Positions 9,770 to 17,899 of a DNA stretch of 20,509 nt are shown in pieces; the first letter of the stretch is position 1; each line of letters starts with the position of its first letter. This stretch comes from JBGQDM01 sp041495845 (GTDB lineage: Bacteria; Acidobacteriota; Terriglobia; Terriglobales; Acidobacteriaceae). The notes below the pieces were generated by a model. It was not told the origin of the DNA, ran no database searches, and saw only the letters and a program-made list of their open reading frames with translations. The position numbers were made by a program, and so were the translations under genes. The stretch is from the NCBI GenBank assembly GCA_041495845.1, contig JBGQDM010000055.1, positions 1 through 20,509 of the forward strand. The letters are read 5' to 3'.

Positions 9770-9799
9770 TCCGCAACCTGAGTTGTGGGCAGAAACACG

Positions 9800-9823
9800 A
9801 AACGCCGTCCGGAGACGGCGTTT
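9800..9823. terminator. Probable bidirectional terminator
   Basis: AAACGCCGTC (9800-9809) and GACGGCGTTT (9814-9823) form a perfect 10-bp stem with a CGGA loop. The stem begins with A's and ends with T's, so each strand's transcript ends in a U run. It lies between the convergent ridA gene and the FecR/DUF6600 gene (stop at 9847), as expected for a shared Rho-independent terminator. Confidence 0.72.
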
Positions 9824-9846
9824 CAGGCAAACCTTATCCTTCCCTC

Positions 9847-12252
9847 TCAGCGACGATGATGACCGCCGCCGTCGGAGCCAACGGACCCACGTTGCCAGCC
9901 GCCTCCCCCGTAACTACCGCTGCGCTGCCCGCCACCGGGGCTGCTCTGCACTCTACCGCCCCCGGAAGGCCCGGCATACACGCGCGATTCACCGCCTTGA
10001 CGATACGATCCACCCTGTGGCGCGCCGCCATAGTTTCGCGGAGCATAGTTTCGCGGAGCGATGTCTTGAACTCGCGGCCCGCTGCGATACCCGCCATCCC
10101 CGCGGTATCCGCCGCCCGTTCGCGGCGATTCTCGAGGATAGGCCGACGTCCCATTATCGCGAGGCGCGGGTGCCACCGGTCCCGTGGGGCGAGGCGCGCG
10201 GTTGCTCGCATCACCACCCCGGTTGTATCCGCCCCGGTTGGGGCCAGCGCTGGGCGTCGAGTTTTCAGCTGGACGCGGAGTGCTTCCCGATGGGGGCCGA
10301 ACCACAACCGGGTTCGCATCTCTGCGGTTGTCCCTGGGCTGAGGCCCGCCACGCATCGATTCGCCACCCGTGGGCTCACCCCGTCGGGTTGCGTCTCCGC
10401 CCCTGGGTGCACCGCTGCCGTTCCCCAAGCTTGAGGGAGGACGAGGAACGTAGCGTCCCCCGGGTGCGTTCGCCGAGCCCGGGTTCACCGGGCCATTAAC
10501 TCGTGCGATTCGCGGATTAGAATTTCCGGCATCGGGCGTGCTTCGAGGACCCGCCGCGTGTTCAGGACCGCGACCAATCTGGCCATTCGCCATCACCGAC
10601 GGAGGCCGAGGAACGAAGCGTCCACCAAGTGCGGTCCCGGAGTTATCGACTCGTGCGATTCGGGGATTGGAATTTCCGGGTTCACTCACCGTTACGTGAG
10701 TTCTGCCGCGCCCCGCAACGTCTGCTGGAGGCGTCATCCGGGTCACCGTTGGCCGCGAAACAACTCCCTGCGGCGCACCGGCCACACGCTGATCGGCGTG
10801 GATTCCCAACCGGCCTCCGCGATTCGGAGCTACCTCCACTTGCCGCAACGGCGGCGCATTCGACCGCATGTTCGTGGGAACGTGAGTGGCATTCCTCGCC
10901 ACCGGCTGCCCGTTCACGATGGTGGCTTTTGAGACCGCGGTAAATCCGCCGGGGTGCCCCATGTTGGTCCAGTACTTCCGAACCAACGGTCCACGGTTGT
11001 TGTAATAAATGTTGGTCACATTGGTGATGTTGACGATGCGCGTATTGGTGATATTCACGTTGCGGAAGTAACGGCGGCTGCCGCCATACCACGGATAGAA
11101 CGGCTCCCGCCAGCCGAGAGCACACCAGCCAAATCCCACTCCGCCGCCAAATCCGCGAAAGCCCCAGCGTGGGCCGCCAAACCATACCACCAGCGCCGGC
11201 GCGTAGTAAGGACGTGCGTAATACGGACCCGGTACCCAGCCCCAGTAGCCGCCGGTATATGCCCAACGTCCGTAGTGGAAGGGGGCGAATCCCCAAGGCG
11301 CGTCATCCACCCAAGTCCATCCCCAGGGTGAAATCCAAACCCAGTGTCCGTAGTGATAAGGCGACCAGCCCGCCGCCACGTATCGTGGAGTCCAGATCGG
11401 GCCGTACACCGAGTCTTCGCGCCAGTAGCCATACTCATCCAGATCTTCGTAGCCCACGGTTCCGGGGCCCACATAGCGCGCGGAGAGGGAATGGTCCTGA
11501 CGACGGTCACGCACGCGGCACCAGTCGTCAAAGCTGTCCCGACCCGGCGCTGCGAGTACGTCATGCTGCAGCGAATTGCCTGCGGTGAAGCGCACCTGAC
11601 GGCCGGACTTGATCCGCACGCTCGGCCCCTGGCCAGTGGCTTCGCCCTCGCCGCGGCGCACCGTGACGTAGGTGGCGTTGCCGCTCGGGCCCACGTCGAA
11701 GCGATAGTCGCCCGCCTTGAGAACGGTGAAAGCCTGGTTGGGCGTGTCAATCTCGTAAATTTCGCCGCCGAAGAGCCGCCGCACGTGCAGGTTGAGCGTG
11801 CCCTGGTGCAATTGCAACTGCACAGCCTCGTCGCTCACATTGGTCAGCGTCAAGCTTGACTCTGCGCCCAGGCGCATCACCGAACTGCCCAAGCTCAACT
11901 CCACTCGCGAATTCTTGTCGGCCCAAATGTTGTCGGAAGTGGTGAGCGGGCGATTGAGCGATCCCTGCACCCACTCGTCCGTGCCATGGGGCTGGATGGA
12001 AACCGATCCCGTCAGATATTGCAAACGCGCCACCCGTCCCGGAGGATCCCGGCGGGTGGAATCATCGTCCGAGGGCTGGACTGGCTGCGCTGGTTGCGGG
12101 ATGTTTTGCTCGGCAGAGAGCGCAGCACTCTCTTGCGGCGGCGCGGGAGTGGCGTCGTCCTGCGAACTATCTTGCGCCGCTACGAATGACGGGGCGAGGG
12201 ACCAGACCACGACGAGAATGCTTGTCCAAATCGCACTCTTGAACCGCTTCAT
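9847..12252 (-). CDS. Secreted FecR-domain/DUF6600 protein with Gly-Arg-Pro-rich tail
   Basis: About 801 residues. Signal peptide MKRFKSAIWTSILVVVWSLAPSFVAAQ. A FecR-like domain covers about 72-225 (VARLQYLTGSVSIQPHGTDE, RLGAESSLTLTN, GGEIYEIDTPNQAFTVLKAG). Next comes a Trp/Tyr-rich DUF6600-like block at about 265-395 (WTPRYVAAGWSPYHYGHWVW, WGFAPFHYGRWAYTGGYWGW), then an Asn/Ile/Thr stretch (NITNTRIVNITNVTNIYYNN, about 400-419) and a low-complexity tail rich in Gly, Arg, Pro and Ser to the end. The tail contains a repeated GNSNPRIARV...GGRFVPRPPS unit and a doubled APRNY. No TM segment beyond the signal is seen, so this is a periplasmic or surface protein rather than a canonical sigma regulator. 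ATG 12252 has GAGGAGG close upstream. Function unknown; an envelope or surface structural role is a guess. Confidence 0.85.
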   Translation of the reverse strand: MKRFKSAIWTSILVVVWSLAPSFVAAQDSSQDDATPAPPQESAALSAEQNIPQPAQPVQPSDDDSTRRDPPGRVARLQYLTGSVSIQPHGTDEWVQGSLNRPLTTSDNIWADKNSRVELSLGSSVMRLGAESSLTLTNVSDEAVQLQLHQGTLNLHVRRLFGGEIYEIDTPNQAFTVLKAGDYRFDVGPSGNATYVTVRRGEGEATGQGPSVRIKSGRQVRFTAGNSLQHDVLAAPGRDSFDDWCRVRDRRQDHSLSARYVGPGTVGYEDLDEYGYWREDSVYGPIWTPRYVAAGWSPYHYGHWVWISPWGWTWVDDAPWGFAPFHYGRWAYTGGYWGWVPGPYYARPYYAPALVVWFGGPRWGFRGFGGGVGFGWCALGWREPFYPWYGGSRRYFRNVNITNTRIVNITNVTNIYYNNRGPLVRKYWTNMGHPGGFTAVSKATIVNGQPVARNATHVPTNMRSNAPPLRQVEVAPNRGGRLGIHADQRVAGAPQGVVSRPTVTRMTPPADVAGRGRTHVTVSEPGNSNPRIARVDNSGTALGGRFVPRPPSVMANGQIGRGPEHAAGPRSTPDAGNSNPRIARVNGPVNPGSANAPGGRYVPRPPSSLGNGSGAPRGGDATRRGEPTGGESMRGGPQPRDNRRDANPVVVRPPSGSTPRPAENSTPSAGPNRGGYNRGGDASNRAPRPTGPVAPAPRDNGTSAYPRESPRTGGGYRGDGGYRSGPRVQDIAPRNYAPRNYGGAPQGGSYRQGGESRVYAGPSGGGRVQSSPGGGQRSGSYGGGGWQRGSVGSDGGGHHRR
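10029..10058. repeat. 15-bp tandem repeat inside the FecR/DUF6600 gene
   Basis: CATAGTTTCGCGGAG occurs at 10029-10043 and 10044-10058, in frame, encoding a doubled APRNY in the low-complexity tail. Confidence 0.85.
10501..10680. repeat. ~150-bp coding repeat inside the FecR/DUF6600 gene
   Basis: A 30-bp block at 10501-10530 returns at 10651-10680 with three mismatches, exactly 150 bp away. It encodes GNSNPRIARV in both copies, each followed by a divergent spacer and GGR(F/Y)VPRPPS. This shows internal in-frame duplication of about 50 residues in the tail. Confidence 0.8.
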
Positions 12253-12622
12253 AACTCCTCCTCGAACACTTCCGGTTCTGCAACGCCGGCTCGCTACTAC
12301 TTCTATACACCTAAACACCAATGGGGGAGGAGAGTTGCTCTGTTGCTGAGGATGGGATGCGGGCGTAAGACGGGCAGGTTGCATGACGCACGGGCCTTTC
12401 CGGGGATGTGGCAGACCCTTTCGAGATGACTGCGATGTTACCGGCGGGGCTGAAGCCCTGATTCATTCCAAACGACTTATGCGGCCCTGAAGGGCCGCAC
12501 TTTGGCATTTATCGTGGCTTTTGGTGTGGCGAATGCAACGCAACGTCTGCCATGTCGCGCTCGTCGAAACCGGTTTAAGCTGGTTTGGGGGTTAAGACCC
12601 TGGCGCCGTAGCCAGAAAATCG
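12253..12622. other. 370-bp spacer without a gene
   Basis: It lies between the FecR/DUF6600 start (12252) and the stop of the transpeptidase gene (12623), both on the minus strand. It holds the hairpin pair at 12446-12499, a strong ribosome site near 12256-12263, and no convincing sigma70 promoter. I see no open frame with a ribosome site. Confidence 0.6.
12446..12499. repeat. Paired hairpins with identical TGAA tetraloops
   Basis: Hairpin one is GGGC-TGAA-GCCC (core 12447-12458). Hairpin two is TGCGGCCCT-GA-AGGGCCGCA (12480-12499), in effect GCGGCCC-TGAA-GGGCCGC. Both present the loop C(TGAA)G and are joined by a 21-nt AT-rich linker (12459-12479). From memory, similar CTGAAG-loop hairpins recur in Acidobacteriota intergenic DNA, so I read this as a dispersed repeat that may also end the transpeptidase transcript. 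Confidence 0.6.
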
Positions 12623-13834
12623 CTATTCGGACCCGGCACCCGCATTAGTCCGCTGCGCTGTGACCGGCTCTTTTGTGAAGTAAGAGTGGTCGTAGAGGGC
12701 GCGGTACATGCGTCCGGCAATCTCGGCCGCTTTGGGGCCGAAGGTGGGGCGGCCGCCACGTAGAAACACCACAATGACGACGTTGCCCGCGTCCGTCTTG
12801 GCGTAGGAGGCAAACCAGCCAAAACGCGTGCCGGCGTGCGAGCAGGTGCCGGTCTTGCCCAGGACTTCTTCTTCGCTGAAGTTCACGCGCACACTGCGCG
12901 CGGTGCCGTAATGCACTGCTCCTGCCATGCCGTCGGTCAGTTCCGGAATGACGTTGCCGATTTCGAGTTGGCGTTTCACGCGCGGCTGGAAGCTGGCAAC
13001 TTCCTCCGGCATTGACGGATGCTGCAGGTAATAGAGCGTGCCGCCGTTGGCGATGGCGGAGACCAACGCGCCGAGTTGCAGCGGCGTCATCGAAATGCCT
13101 TCTCCGAACGAGCACATCTTGCCCACACCGCCCAAACGCGATGAAATCTCGCGCTCTGGATAAAGGCCGCGCTGCTCACCTTCAATCTTGTAACCGGCCA
13201 GTTCACCCAGCCCGAAAAGGCGTGCATAGTGGTGGACACGTTCGAAGCCGAGTTTCCGGCCGAGTGCTTCAAAGTAGGGATTGTTGGAATGCGCCAGCGC
13301 GTCCGTCAAATTCATGGAAGAGCGGCGGCCGAGCTTGATTTCCGTGTCTTTGTCTACCAGGCCTTCACTCACCGCCGCCAATGCCACCGGAACTTTGATG
13401 GTGGAGCAGGGTTGCGCGCCGGCGGAAAGCGCCAGCTTCTGGTTGACCATGGCGAGCACGCGGCCGCTGGTCGGCTCGATGGCCACCACGGTGCCGTTCA
13501 TACCGCCGAGCGCTTCGACCGCGGCGGAACGCACCACCGGATCTTCTCCATCGGTGACATCGCCCTCGGTCACATCCTCCGCAAACGAGCTGGTGTTGAA
13601 CCGTTCATAGTGGCGACGGCGGCGGACGCGGCTCGAGCCCACCGAGCGCGAAACTCGGCTGCGATGCAACCGGTGCATGCGTTTGCGGGTGCGGCTGTTC
13701 TCACTTACCTGTGCGCGGGAGCGGTTCGGCGGCAGATTTCGAGGATTGATGTGCGCAGCCTGGGCCAGTTCAACGCCCACTACCAATAAGGCCAGAAATA
13801 GAGCTACTCGAAAAAGACGAAAAAGGCGCGCCAT
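12623..13834 (-). CDS. Penicillin-binding-protein transpeptidase (D,D-transpeptidase)
   Basis: A 403-residue serine transpeptidase that would cross-link peptidoglycan stem peptides outside the membrane. It has an N-terminal signal/anchor (LFRLFRVALFLALLVVGVELA, about residues 4-24), a strikingly basic linker (about 38-76, with RKRMHRLHRSR and RRRRHY), then one transpeptidase domain. Active-site motifs are complete: SxxK as S144-TIK, SxN as SNN (183-185) and KTGT (327-330). FGEGISMTPLQLGALVSAIANGG (about 243-265) is the classic block between SxN and KTG. There is no dimerisation domain or glycosyltransferase domain, so it is much shorter than FtsI/PBP2. The start ATG 13834 has GAGGA a few bp upstream. 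It could be a specialised elongation, division or spore-type PBP; a beta-lactamase is less likely given the KTGT context. Confidence 0.9.
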   Translation of the reverse strand: MARLFRLFRVALFLALLVVGVELAQAAHINPRNLPPNRSRAQVSENSRTRKRMHRLHRSRVSRSVGSSRVRRRRHYERFNTSSFAEDVTEGDVTDGEDPVVRSAAVEALGGMNGTVVAIEPTSGRVLAMVNQKLALSAGAQPCSTIKVPVALAAVSEGLVDKDTEIKLGRRSSMNLTDALAHSNNPYFEALGRKLGFERVHHYARLFGLGELAGYKIEGEQRGLYPEREISSRLGGVGKMCSFGEGISMTPLQLGALVSAIANGGTLYYLQHPSMPEEVASFQPRVKRQLEIGNVIPELTDGMAGAVHYGTARSVRVNFSEEEVLGKTGTCSHAGTRFGWFASYAKTDAGNVVIVVFLRGGRPTFGPKAAEIAGRMYRALYDHSYFTKEPVTAQRTNAGAGSE

Positions 13835-13925
13835 TATTCCTCAGGACTCCACGGAAACTGTTCCATCTGATGCGGGATGCCGGCGGAAGGGACACCGGGA
13901 CTGGATTCGTCCACCCACTGTGACG

Positions 13926-13954
13926 ATAGTAGGCCAGAATAGCCTAGTTGACAA
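13926..13954 (-). promoter_or_regulatory. Putative promoter of the transpeptidase gene
   Basis: Minus strand: TTGTCA (13954-13949), exactly 17 bp, then TACTAT (13931-13926). The -35 matches the sigma70 consensus at 5/6 and the -10 at 4/6. The transcript would start near 13919, about 85 nt before the start codon. Confidence 0.5.
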
Positions 13955-14047
13955 TCAGGAAATAACGTCGCCGTTAGCCCCGGCGTAGATAGACAACTTC
14001 AATATTTTCAGAATGTTACGGATAGTAATCCGGAGACGGAACCCTTT

Positions 14048-14078
14048 GGTAATCTTCACCGGTTACCTTCCTGGTAAC
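14048..14078. promoter_or_regulatory. GGTAAY/GTTACC repeat cluster upstream of the cyclase gene
   Basis: GTTACC (14062-14067) and GGTAAC (14073-14078) form inverted arms around TTCCT, and a third half-site, GGTAAT, lies at 14048-14053. The cluster sits about 50-80 bp upstream of the candidate -35 box of the cyclase gene, a usual place for an activator site. Short arms make chance occurrence possible. Confidence 0.35.
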
Positions 14079-14125
14079 GTCAGTACCGCCAGCTCCCCCT
14101 GCGACCCTCGCCGCGTTCCGCCACA

Positions 14126-14155
14126 TTGACCGCCCGCCATCGCTGTTCTTACGAT
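14126..14155 (+). promoter_or_regulatory. Putative promoter of the cyclase-TPR gene
   Basis: TTGACC (14126-14131), 18-bp spacer, TACGAT (14150-14155). The -35 matches at 5/6 and the -10 at 4/6. The implied leader is only about 25 nt and has no Shine-Dalgarno sequence. Confidence 0.45.
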
Positions 14156-14186
14156 AACCTGCGCAAGCGGCCCTTTTCTTGACCCC

Positions 14187-17126
14187 ATGTCTTCTGGCCA
14201 ACCGTCAACATCCAGACTGGAAATCGCCCACGTTCTCTTCACCGACATCGTGGCCTACTCCCGCCTGCCCATGGACCAGCAGCCGCGCGTGCTGGCCACT
14301 CTGCAACAACTGGTCAGCAGCACCAAAGCATTTCGCGACGCGGAGGCGGAGGGCCAGCTCATTCGCTTACCCACCGGCGACGGCATGGCGCTGGTTTTCT
14401 TCGGCGACCCGGAAGCGCCGGTGCAGTGCGCGGTGGAGCTGAGTCAGGCGTTGCGCGCGCATCCGGAGCTGCGTCTGCGCATGGGCATCAACACCGGCCC
14501 GGTGTATCGCGTGCAGGACATCAACGCCAACCGCAATGTTTCTGGTGGCGGCATCAACATGGCACAGCGGGTCATGGATTGCGGCGACGGCGGGCACATC
14601 CTGCTGTCGAAGTCCACGGCGGAGGTGGTGAGCGAACTCGAAGCCTGGAACGCGCACCTGCATGATCTGGGCGAGGCGGAAGTCAAGCACGGCGTGCGCA
14701 TCCATGTTTTCAATTTTCACGGCGAAACCGCGGGCAACCCGGCGGTCCCGAGCAAACTGCGTGCGGCCATCGCCAAACGGCGCACGCGAATCGCGGCGCG
14801 TATCGGCGTGGCTGCGGCCCTCGCTTTCGTGGGCTTTGCCGTCTGGTACCTGGCGAGCGGCCGTGGGCATCTGACCACCGGCATTCACCAGCGCCGTTCC
14901 ATCGCTGTGCTCGGATTCCGCAATACGGGACGCGCTGACGCGGCCTGGATTTCCAACGTGCTGGCGGAACAGCTCACCACGGAACTGGGGGCGGGCGAGA
15001 AGCTGCGCATCGTTCCGGGCGAGGACGTGGCGCGGGTAAAGAACGATCTCGCGTTAGCGGAGATGGACAGCCTCGGCCCGGATACGCTGACGCGCATTCG
15101 CAAGAACCTGGGCAGTGATCTGCTGGTGCTCGGTTCGTACCTTGATGTGGGCGGGCAGTTGCGCCTCGATATTCGCATCCAGGACGCGGTGGAGGGCGAA
15201 ACCATCGCCTCCTGGGCGGAAACAGGGACGGAGCGTGGCATTCTCGAACTGGTGGCGCGCGCGGGTTTAGACATGCGCGAGAAACTCGGGCTGGGAGAAA
15301 TTTCCTCCGAGCAAGCCGCGCAGGTGAGAGCTTCGCGTCCAACCAATCCTGAGGCCGCGCGCTACTACGCCGACGGTCTGGCGAAGTTGCGCACGTTCGA
15401 TGCGCTCGCAGCGCGGGACCTGCTCCAGAAAGCCGTGACCGCCGATCCCAACTACGCCATGGCGCACAGCGCTCTCTCCACGGCGTGGGAGCAGCTGGGT
15501 TACGACAGCAAGGCCGCTGATGAGGCACAAAAGGCCGTCGAACTTTCCGCCAATCTGCCGCGCGAGAGCCGGCTGGCCATCGAGGCGCACGCCCACGAAG
15601 CCAGCGGCCGTTGGGAAGAAGCGGTGAAGATTTACGGTTCTCTGTGGACCGTCTTCGGGGATGACTTAGACATCGGCCTGCGGCTGGCCACGGTGCAGAC
15701 GAAAGATGGGAAGGCGAAGGACGCGCTTCAGGCGGTCGACCGGATGCGCAAGTTCCCTGCCCCGGCGCGCAACGATCCGCGCATTGATCTGGCTGAGGCC
15801 GACGCATTGAACGCGCTTTCCGATTACAAGCACGTGCTCACTGCCACCACCCACGCCGCCGAGAAAGCGCGCAACACCGGCGCGCGGCTGCTGCTGGCCC
15901 AGGCGACGTGGCAGCAGTGTTGGGCGCAGCGCAACCTGGGAGACTTCGCCAGCGCGCGCGCTGCAGGCGAACAGGCACGTGCCACCTTCACCGCGGCTGG
16001 CGATTTGCAAGGCGCTGCGCGCAGCCTTACGTGCCTCGCTAACGTGCTGGCCGATCAGGGAGACGTGGCGGCCGCGCGCGGCATGCACGAGGAAGCGCTC
16101 ACGCTGGCGCGGCAAATCGGTGCGCTGGGCGACATCGCCGGCGCCTCCATCAACATTGCCCGTCTTCTGGCCAATCAGCAGGACCTGGCGGAAGCAACAA
16201 AGTACTACCAGCAGGCGCTGGCGGTCGCGCAGGAGGCGGGCGACAAGTCCGACGTGCTGCTGGCGCAGAACGGGTTAGCAGCCAACCTGCTGGTGCAGGG
16301 CGACCTGACCCGGGCGCACGATGTGCTGACGCAGTCGCTGGCTACGGCGACCGAGGCGGGCGACCAGTCTGGGATGGTTGAAGCGCTGACTAACCTCGGT
16401 CTCATCGCGTTCCAGCTCGGGGACATTGAGATCGCGCTTGAGCACCTGCAACAGGCGGTCGCCAAGTCACGGAAATTGGGGATGGAGAGCAGTACCGCAA
16501 CCGCGCTCATCCTTCTAGGGGACGTGCAGCTGGCCCACGACGATCTGGCGGAAGCAGAGAAGGGCTATCGCGAAGCACTGCAAATCGGGGAAAAACTGGG
16601 GACGAAAGGCGATGCCGCCAGCGCGCAGCTCGCGCTGGCCAATCTGCTGCTGGAAAAACAGCAGCCCGCGGAAGCCGAAGCAGCCGCCCGCCAGGCCATG
16701 GACGAGTTTCGCACGGAGCGCAACGTCAACGAAGAAGCCGCCGCGCACAACGTGATCGCACAGGCACGGCTGGCGCAAGGGCGGCTCGCTGAAGCGCAGA
16801 CAGAAATTGATGCAGCTAGAACTCTGCAGATGCACGACCAGACCACCTGGCTGGCCGTGGAGATCACAGCCGCGCGCCTACAGGCGAAAACAGGCAAGCC
16901 TGCAGCAGCGTTGCACCAGCTTGATGATCTGCTCGCCAAAGCGCGCAGGATGCGGCTGCTGGGATCAGAGTTGCAGTTGCGCTGGGCGCAGGCGGAAGCG
17001 CAGGTGGCAGCCGGAAATCGCAACGCAGCGGCGACGACGCTGAAACCGATGGAGGCCGATGCCACCCGCGCGGGCTTCACGCTCCTGGCTCGCAAAGCGG
17101 GCGCGCTGCGCCAGAGTATTCACTAG
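14187..17126 (+). CDS. Class III nucleotide cyclase-TM-FlgO/TolB-like-TPR fusion protein
   Basis: 979 residues. The cytoplasmic N-terminal cyclase domain (about 10-180) keeps both metal-binding Asp (D20 in VLFTDIVAYSRL, D65 in LPTGDGMALVFFG) and the transition-state pair N124/R128 in GGGINMAQRVMD. The residues that select adenine look changed: the Lys before GD is Leu/Pro-type, and the position 7 before N124 is Asn (N117) rather than Asp. One TM helix follows (about 205-223), preceded by a basic stretch. Next comes a FlgO/TolB-N-like domain (about 238-370, RRSIAVLGFRNTGRADAAWI, LGSDLLVLGSYLDVGGQLRL), then many TPR units from about 385 to the end. Such receptor-like fusions are common in Acidobacteriota. 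No Shine-Dalgarno precedes ATG 14187. The product could be cAMP, cGMP or none. Confidence 0.88.
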   Translation: MSSGQPSTSRLEIAHVLFTDIVAYSRLPMDQQPRVLATLQQLVSSTKAFRDAEAEGQLIRLPTGDGMALVFFGDPEAPVQCAVELSQALRAHPELRLRMGINTGPVYRVQDINANRNVSGGGINMAQRVMDCGDGGHILLSKSTAEVVSELEAWNAHLHDLGEAEVKHGVRIHVFNFHGETAGNPAVPSKLRAAIAKRRTRIAARIGVAAALAFVGFAVWYLASGRGHLTTGIHQRRSIAVLGFRNTGRADAAWISNVLAEQLTTELGAGEKLRIVPGEDVARVKNDLALAEMDSLGPDTLTRIRKNLGSDLLVLGSYLDVGGQLRLDIRIQDAVEGETIASWAETGTERGILELVARAGLDMREKLGLGEISSEQAAQVRASRPTNPEAARYYADGLAKLRTFDALAARDLLQKAVTADPNYAMAHSALSTAWEQLGYDSKAADEAQKAVELSANLPRESRLAIEAHAHEASGRWEEAVKIYGSLWTVFGDDLDIGLRLATVQTKDGKAKDALQAVDRMRKFPAPARNDPRIDLAEADALNALSDYKHVLTATTHAAEKARNTGARLLLAQATWQQCWAQRNLGDFASARAAGEQARATFTAAGDLQGAARSLTCLANVLADQGDVAAARGMHEEALTLARQIGALGDIAGASINIARLLANQQDLAEATKYYQQALAVAQEAGDKSDVLLAQNGLAANLLVQGDLTRAHDVLTQSLATATEAGDQSGMVEALTNLGLIAFQLGDIEIALEHLQQAVAKSRKLGMESSTATALILLGDVQLAHDDLAEAEKGYREALQIGEKLGTKGDAASAQLALANLLLEKQQPAEAEAAARQAMDEFRTERNVNEEAAAHNVIAQARLAQGRLAEAQTEIDAARTLQMHDQTTWLAVEITAARLQAKTGKPAAALHQLDDLLAKARRMRLLGSELQLRWAQAEAQVAAGNRNAAATTLKPMEADATRAGFTLLARKAGALRQSIH

Positions 17127-17145
17127 GTCAGCGTCCTCGAAATCT

Positions 17146-17766
17146 CTACTTGATCGAGACCCGTGGCGCGGCAAGCGGGACCGCCGGGGTCTGCGTGGTA
17201 AGAACGAATAACGTTAAACCGGCTCCCTGGCGCTGCTTCCCCGCGGGAAAGACCGGAATATTCGGAATGAAAAACGAGATGGAGGTGTGCGCGGCATTGA
17301 TGGTAGCGGTGACGGCCGGAAGTTGCAGCGCGCCCTTGGTCGTGCAACGCTCGAGGGTGTTCCCACTGGGTCCCGTATTCGCGCTGTCACACACCAACAC
17401 ACCATAAGTCGCCGGGTTGGTGCCAGGAATAAATCCGACCAGATTATCCATGGTGACGGTCAGATTGGTCAGCGCGGAACTGAACTGAAAAACAAACAGG
17501 TAGTTGCCGCTGTCACACCCGCCGGTGCGCAAGGGGTCGGGAACGCTCTGCACGGCCTCGACATCCTGGCTGTCGCAGATCACCTGCCGCGAAGTCTTGA
17601 TGTTGGGATTGAAGTTAATGGTTCGAGTCGGTCCGAAAAGGTTCCAGAAGGCTGCACTGCCGTTGGTGCCATTCTGCGATGCCCGGCGCGTTGGCAATGC
17701 GGCAAACGCCGGCGCCGCCAGCACCAGCATGGTCCCCGCAATCAACAACCTGCTGCTCTTATTCAT
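17146..17766 (-). CDS. Secreted protein of unknown function, paralog A
   Basis: 206 residues. Signal peptide MNKSSRLLIAGTMLVLAAPAFA (1-22), then a mature domain that looks all-beta: alternating hydrophobic residues in YLFVFQFSSALTNLTVTMDN, TISFFIPNIPVF-like strands, and a C-terminal APRVSIK. Four Cys (C64, C84, C126, C141) are shared with the neighbour at 18001-18624, suggesting two disulfides. I do not recognise the family. The two proteins are about three quarters identical by eye. ATG 17766 has GAGGAG about 8 bp upstream. Transcription probably starts from the boxes at 17900-17927. The gene converges with the cyclase gene, only 19 bp apart. Duplication products often specialise; a role with envelope or division is suggested only by position downstream of ftsZ. 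Confidence 0.82.
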   Translation of the reverse strand: MNKSSRLLIAGTMLVLAAPAFAALPTRRASQNGTNGSAAFWNLFGPTRTINFNPNIKTSRQVICDSQDVEAVQSVPDPLRTGGCDSGNYLFVFQFSSALTNLTVTMDNLVGFIPGTNPATYGVLVCDSANTGPSGNTLERCTTKGALQLPAVTATINAAHTSISFFIPNIPVFPAGKQRQGAGLTLFVLTTQTPAVPLAAPRVSIK

Positions 17767-17828
17767 ACCCCACTCTCCTCAGTTGAAGTTCCCGGGAAAA
17801 ACCGCGATGACAGCCTTGGCCGGCTCTC

Positions 17829-17852
17829 GCATCCAGCCAGGGAAGCCAGATC
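17829..17852 (-). repeat. Conserved leader motif, copy A
   Basis: A 24-bp block matching 18766-18789 at 19 of 24 positions (plus-strand core GGGAAGCC). It lies in the predicted 5' leader of paralog A. Conservation in an otherwise diverging leader hints at an RNA or protein-binding element, or just recent duplication. Confidence 0.5.
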
Positions 17853-17899
17853 AAAGGCCTTGGCCTGCCCCACGCAGGCCCGCACCAAAAGTCCGCACC

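Noticed and set aside
9724..10499. Two overlapping plus-strand frames of about 240 codons opposite the FecR/DUF6600 gene
   Set aside because: They mirror the repetitive Gly/Arg/Pro tail of the minus-strand gene and overlap the hairpins; no ribosome site.
13948..13976. Plus-strand TTGACA at 13948 as a promoter
   Set aside because: No acceptable -10 hexamer at 16-18 bp; the same bases serve better as the minus-strand TTGTCA-N17-TACTAT promoter.
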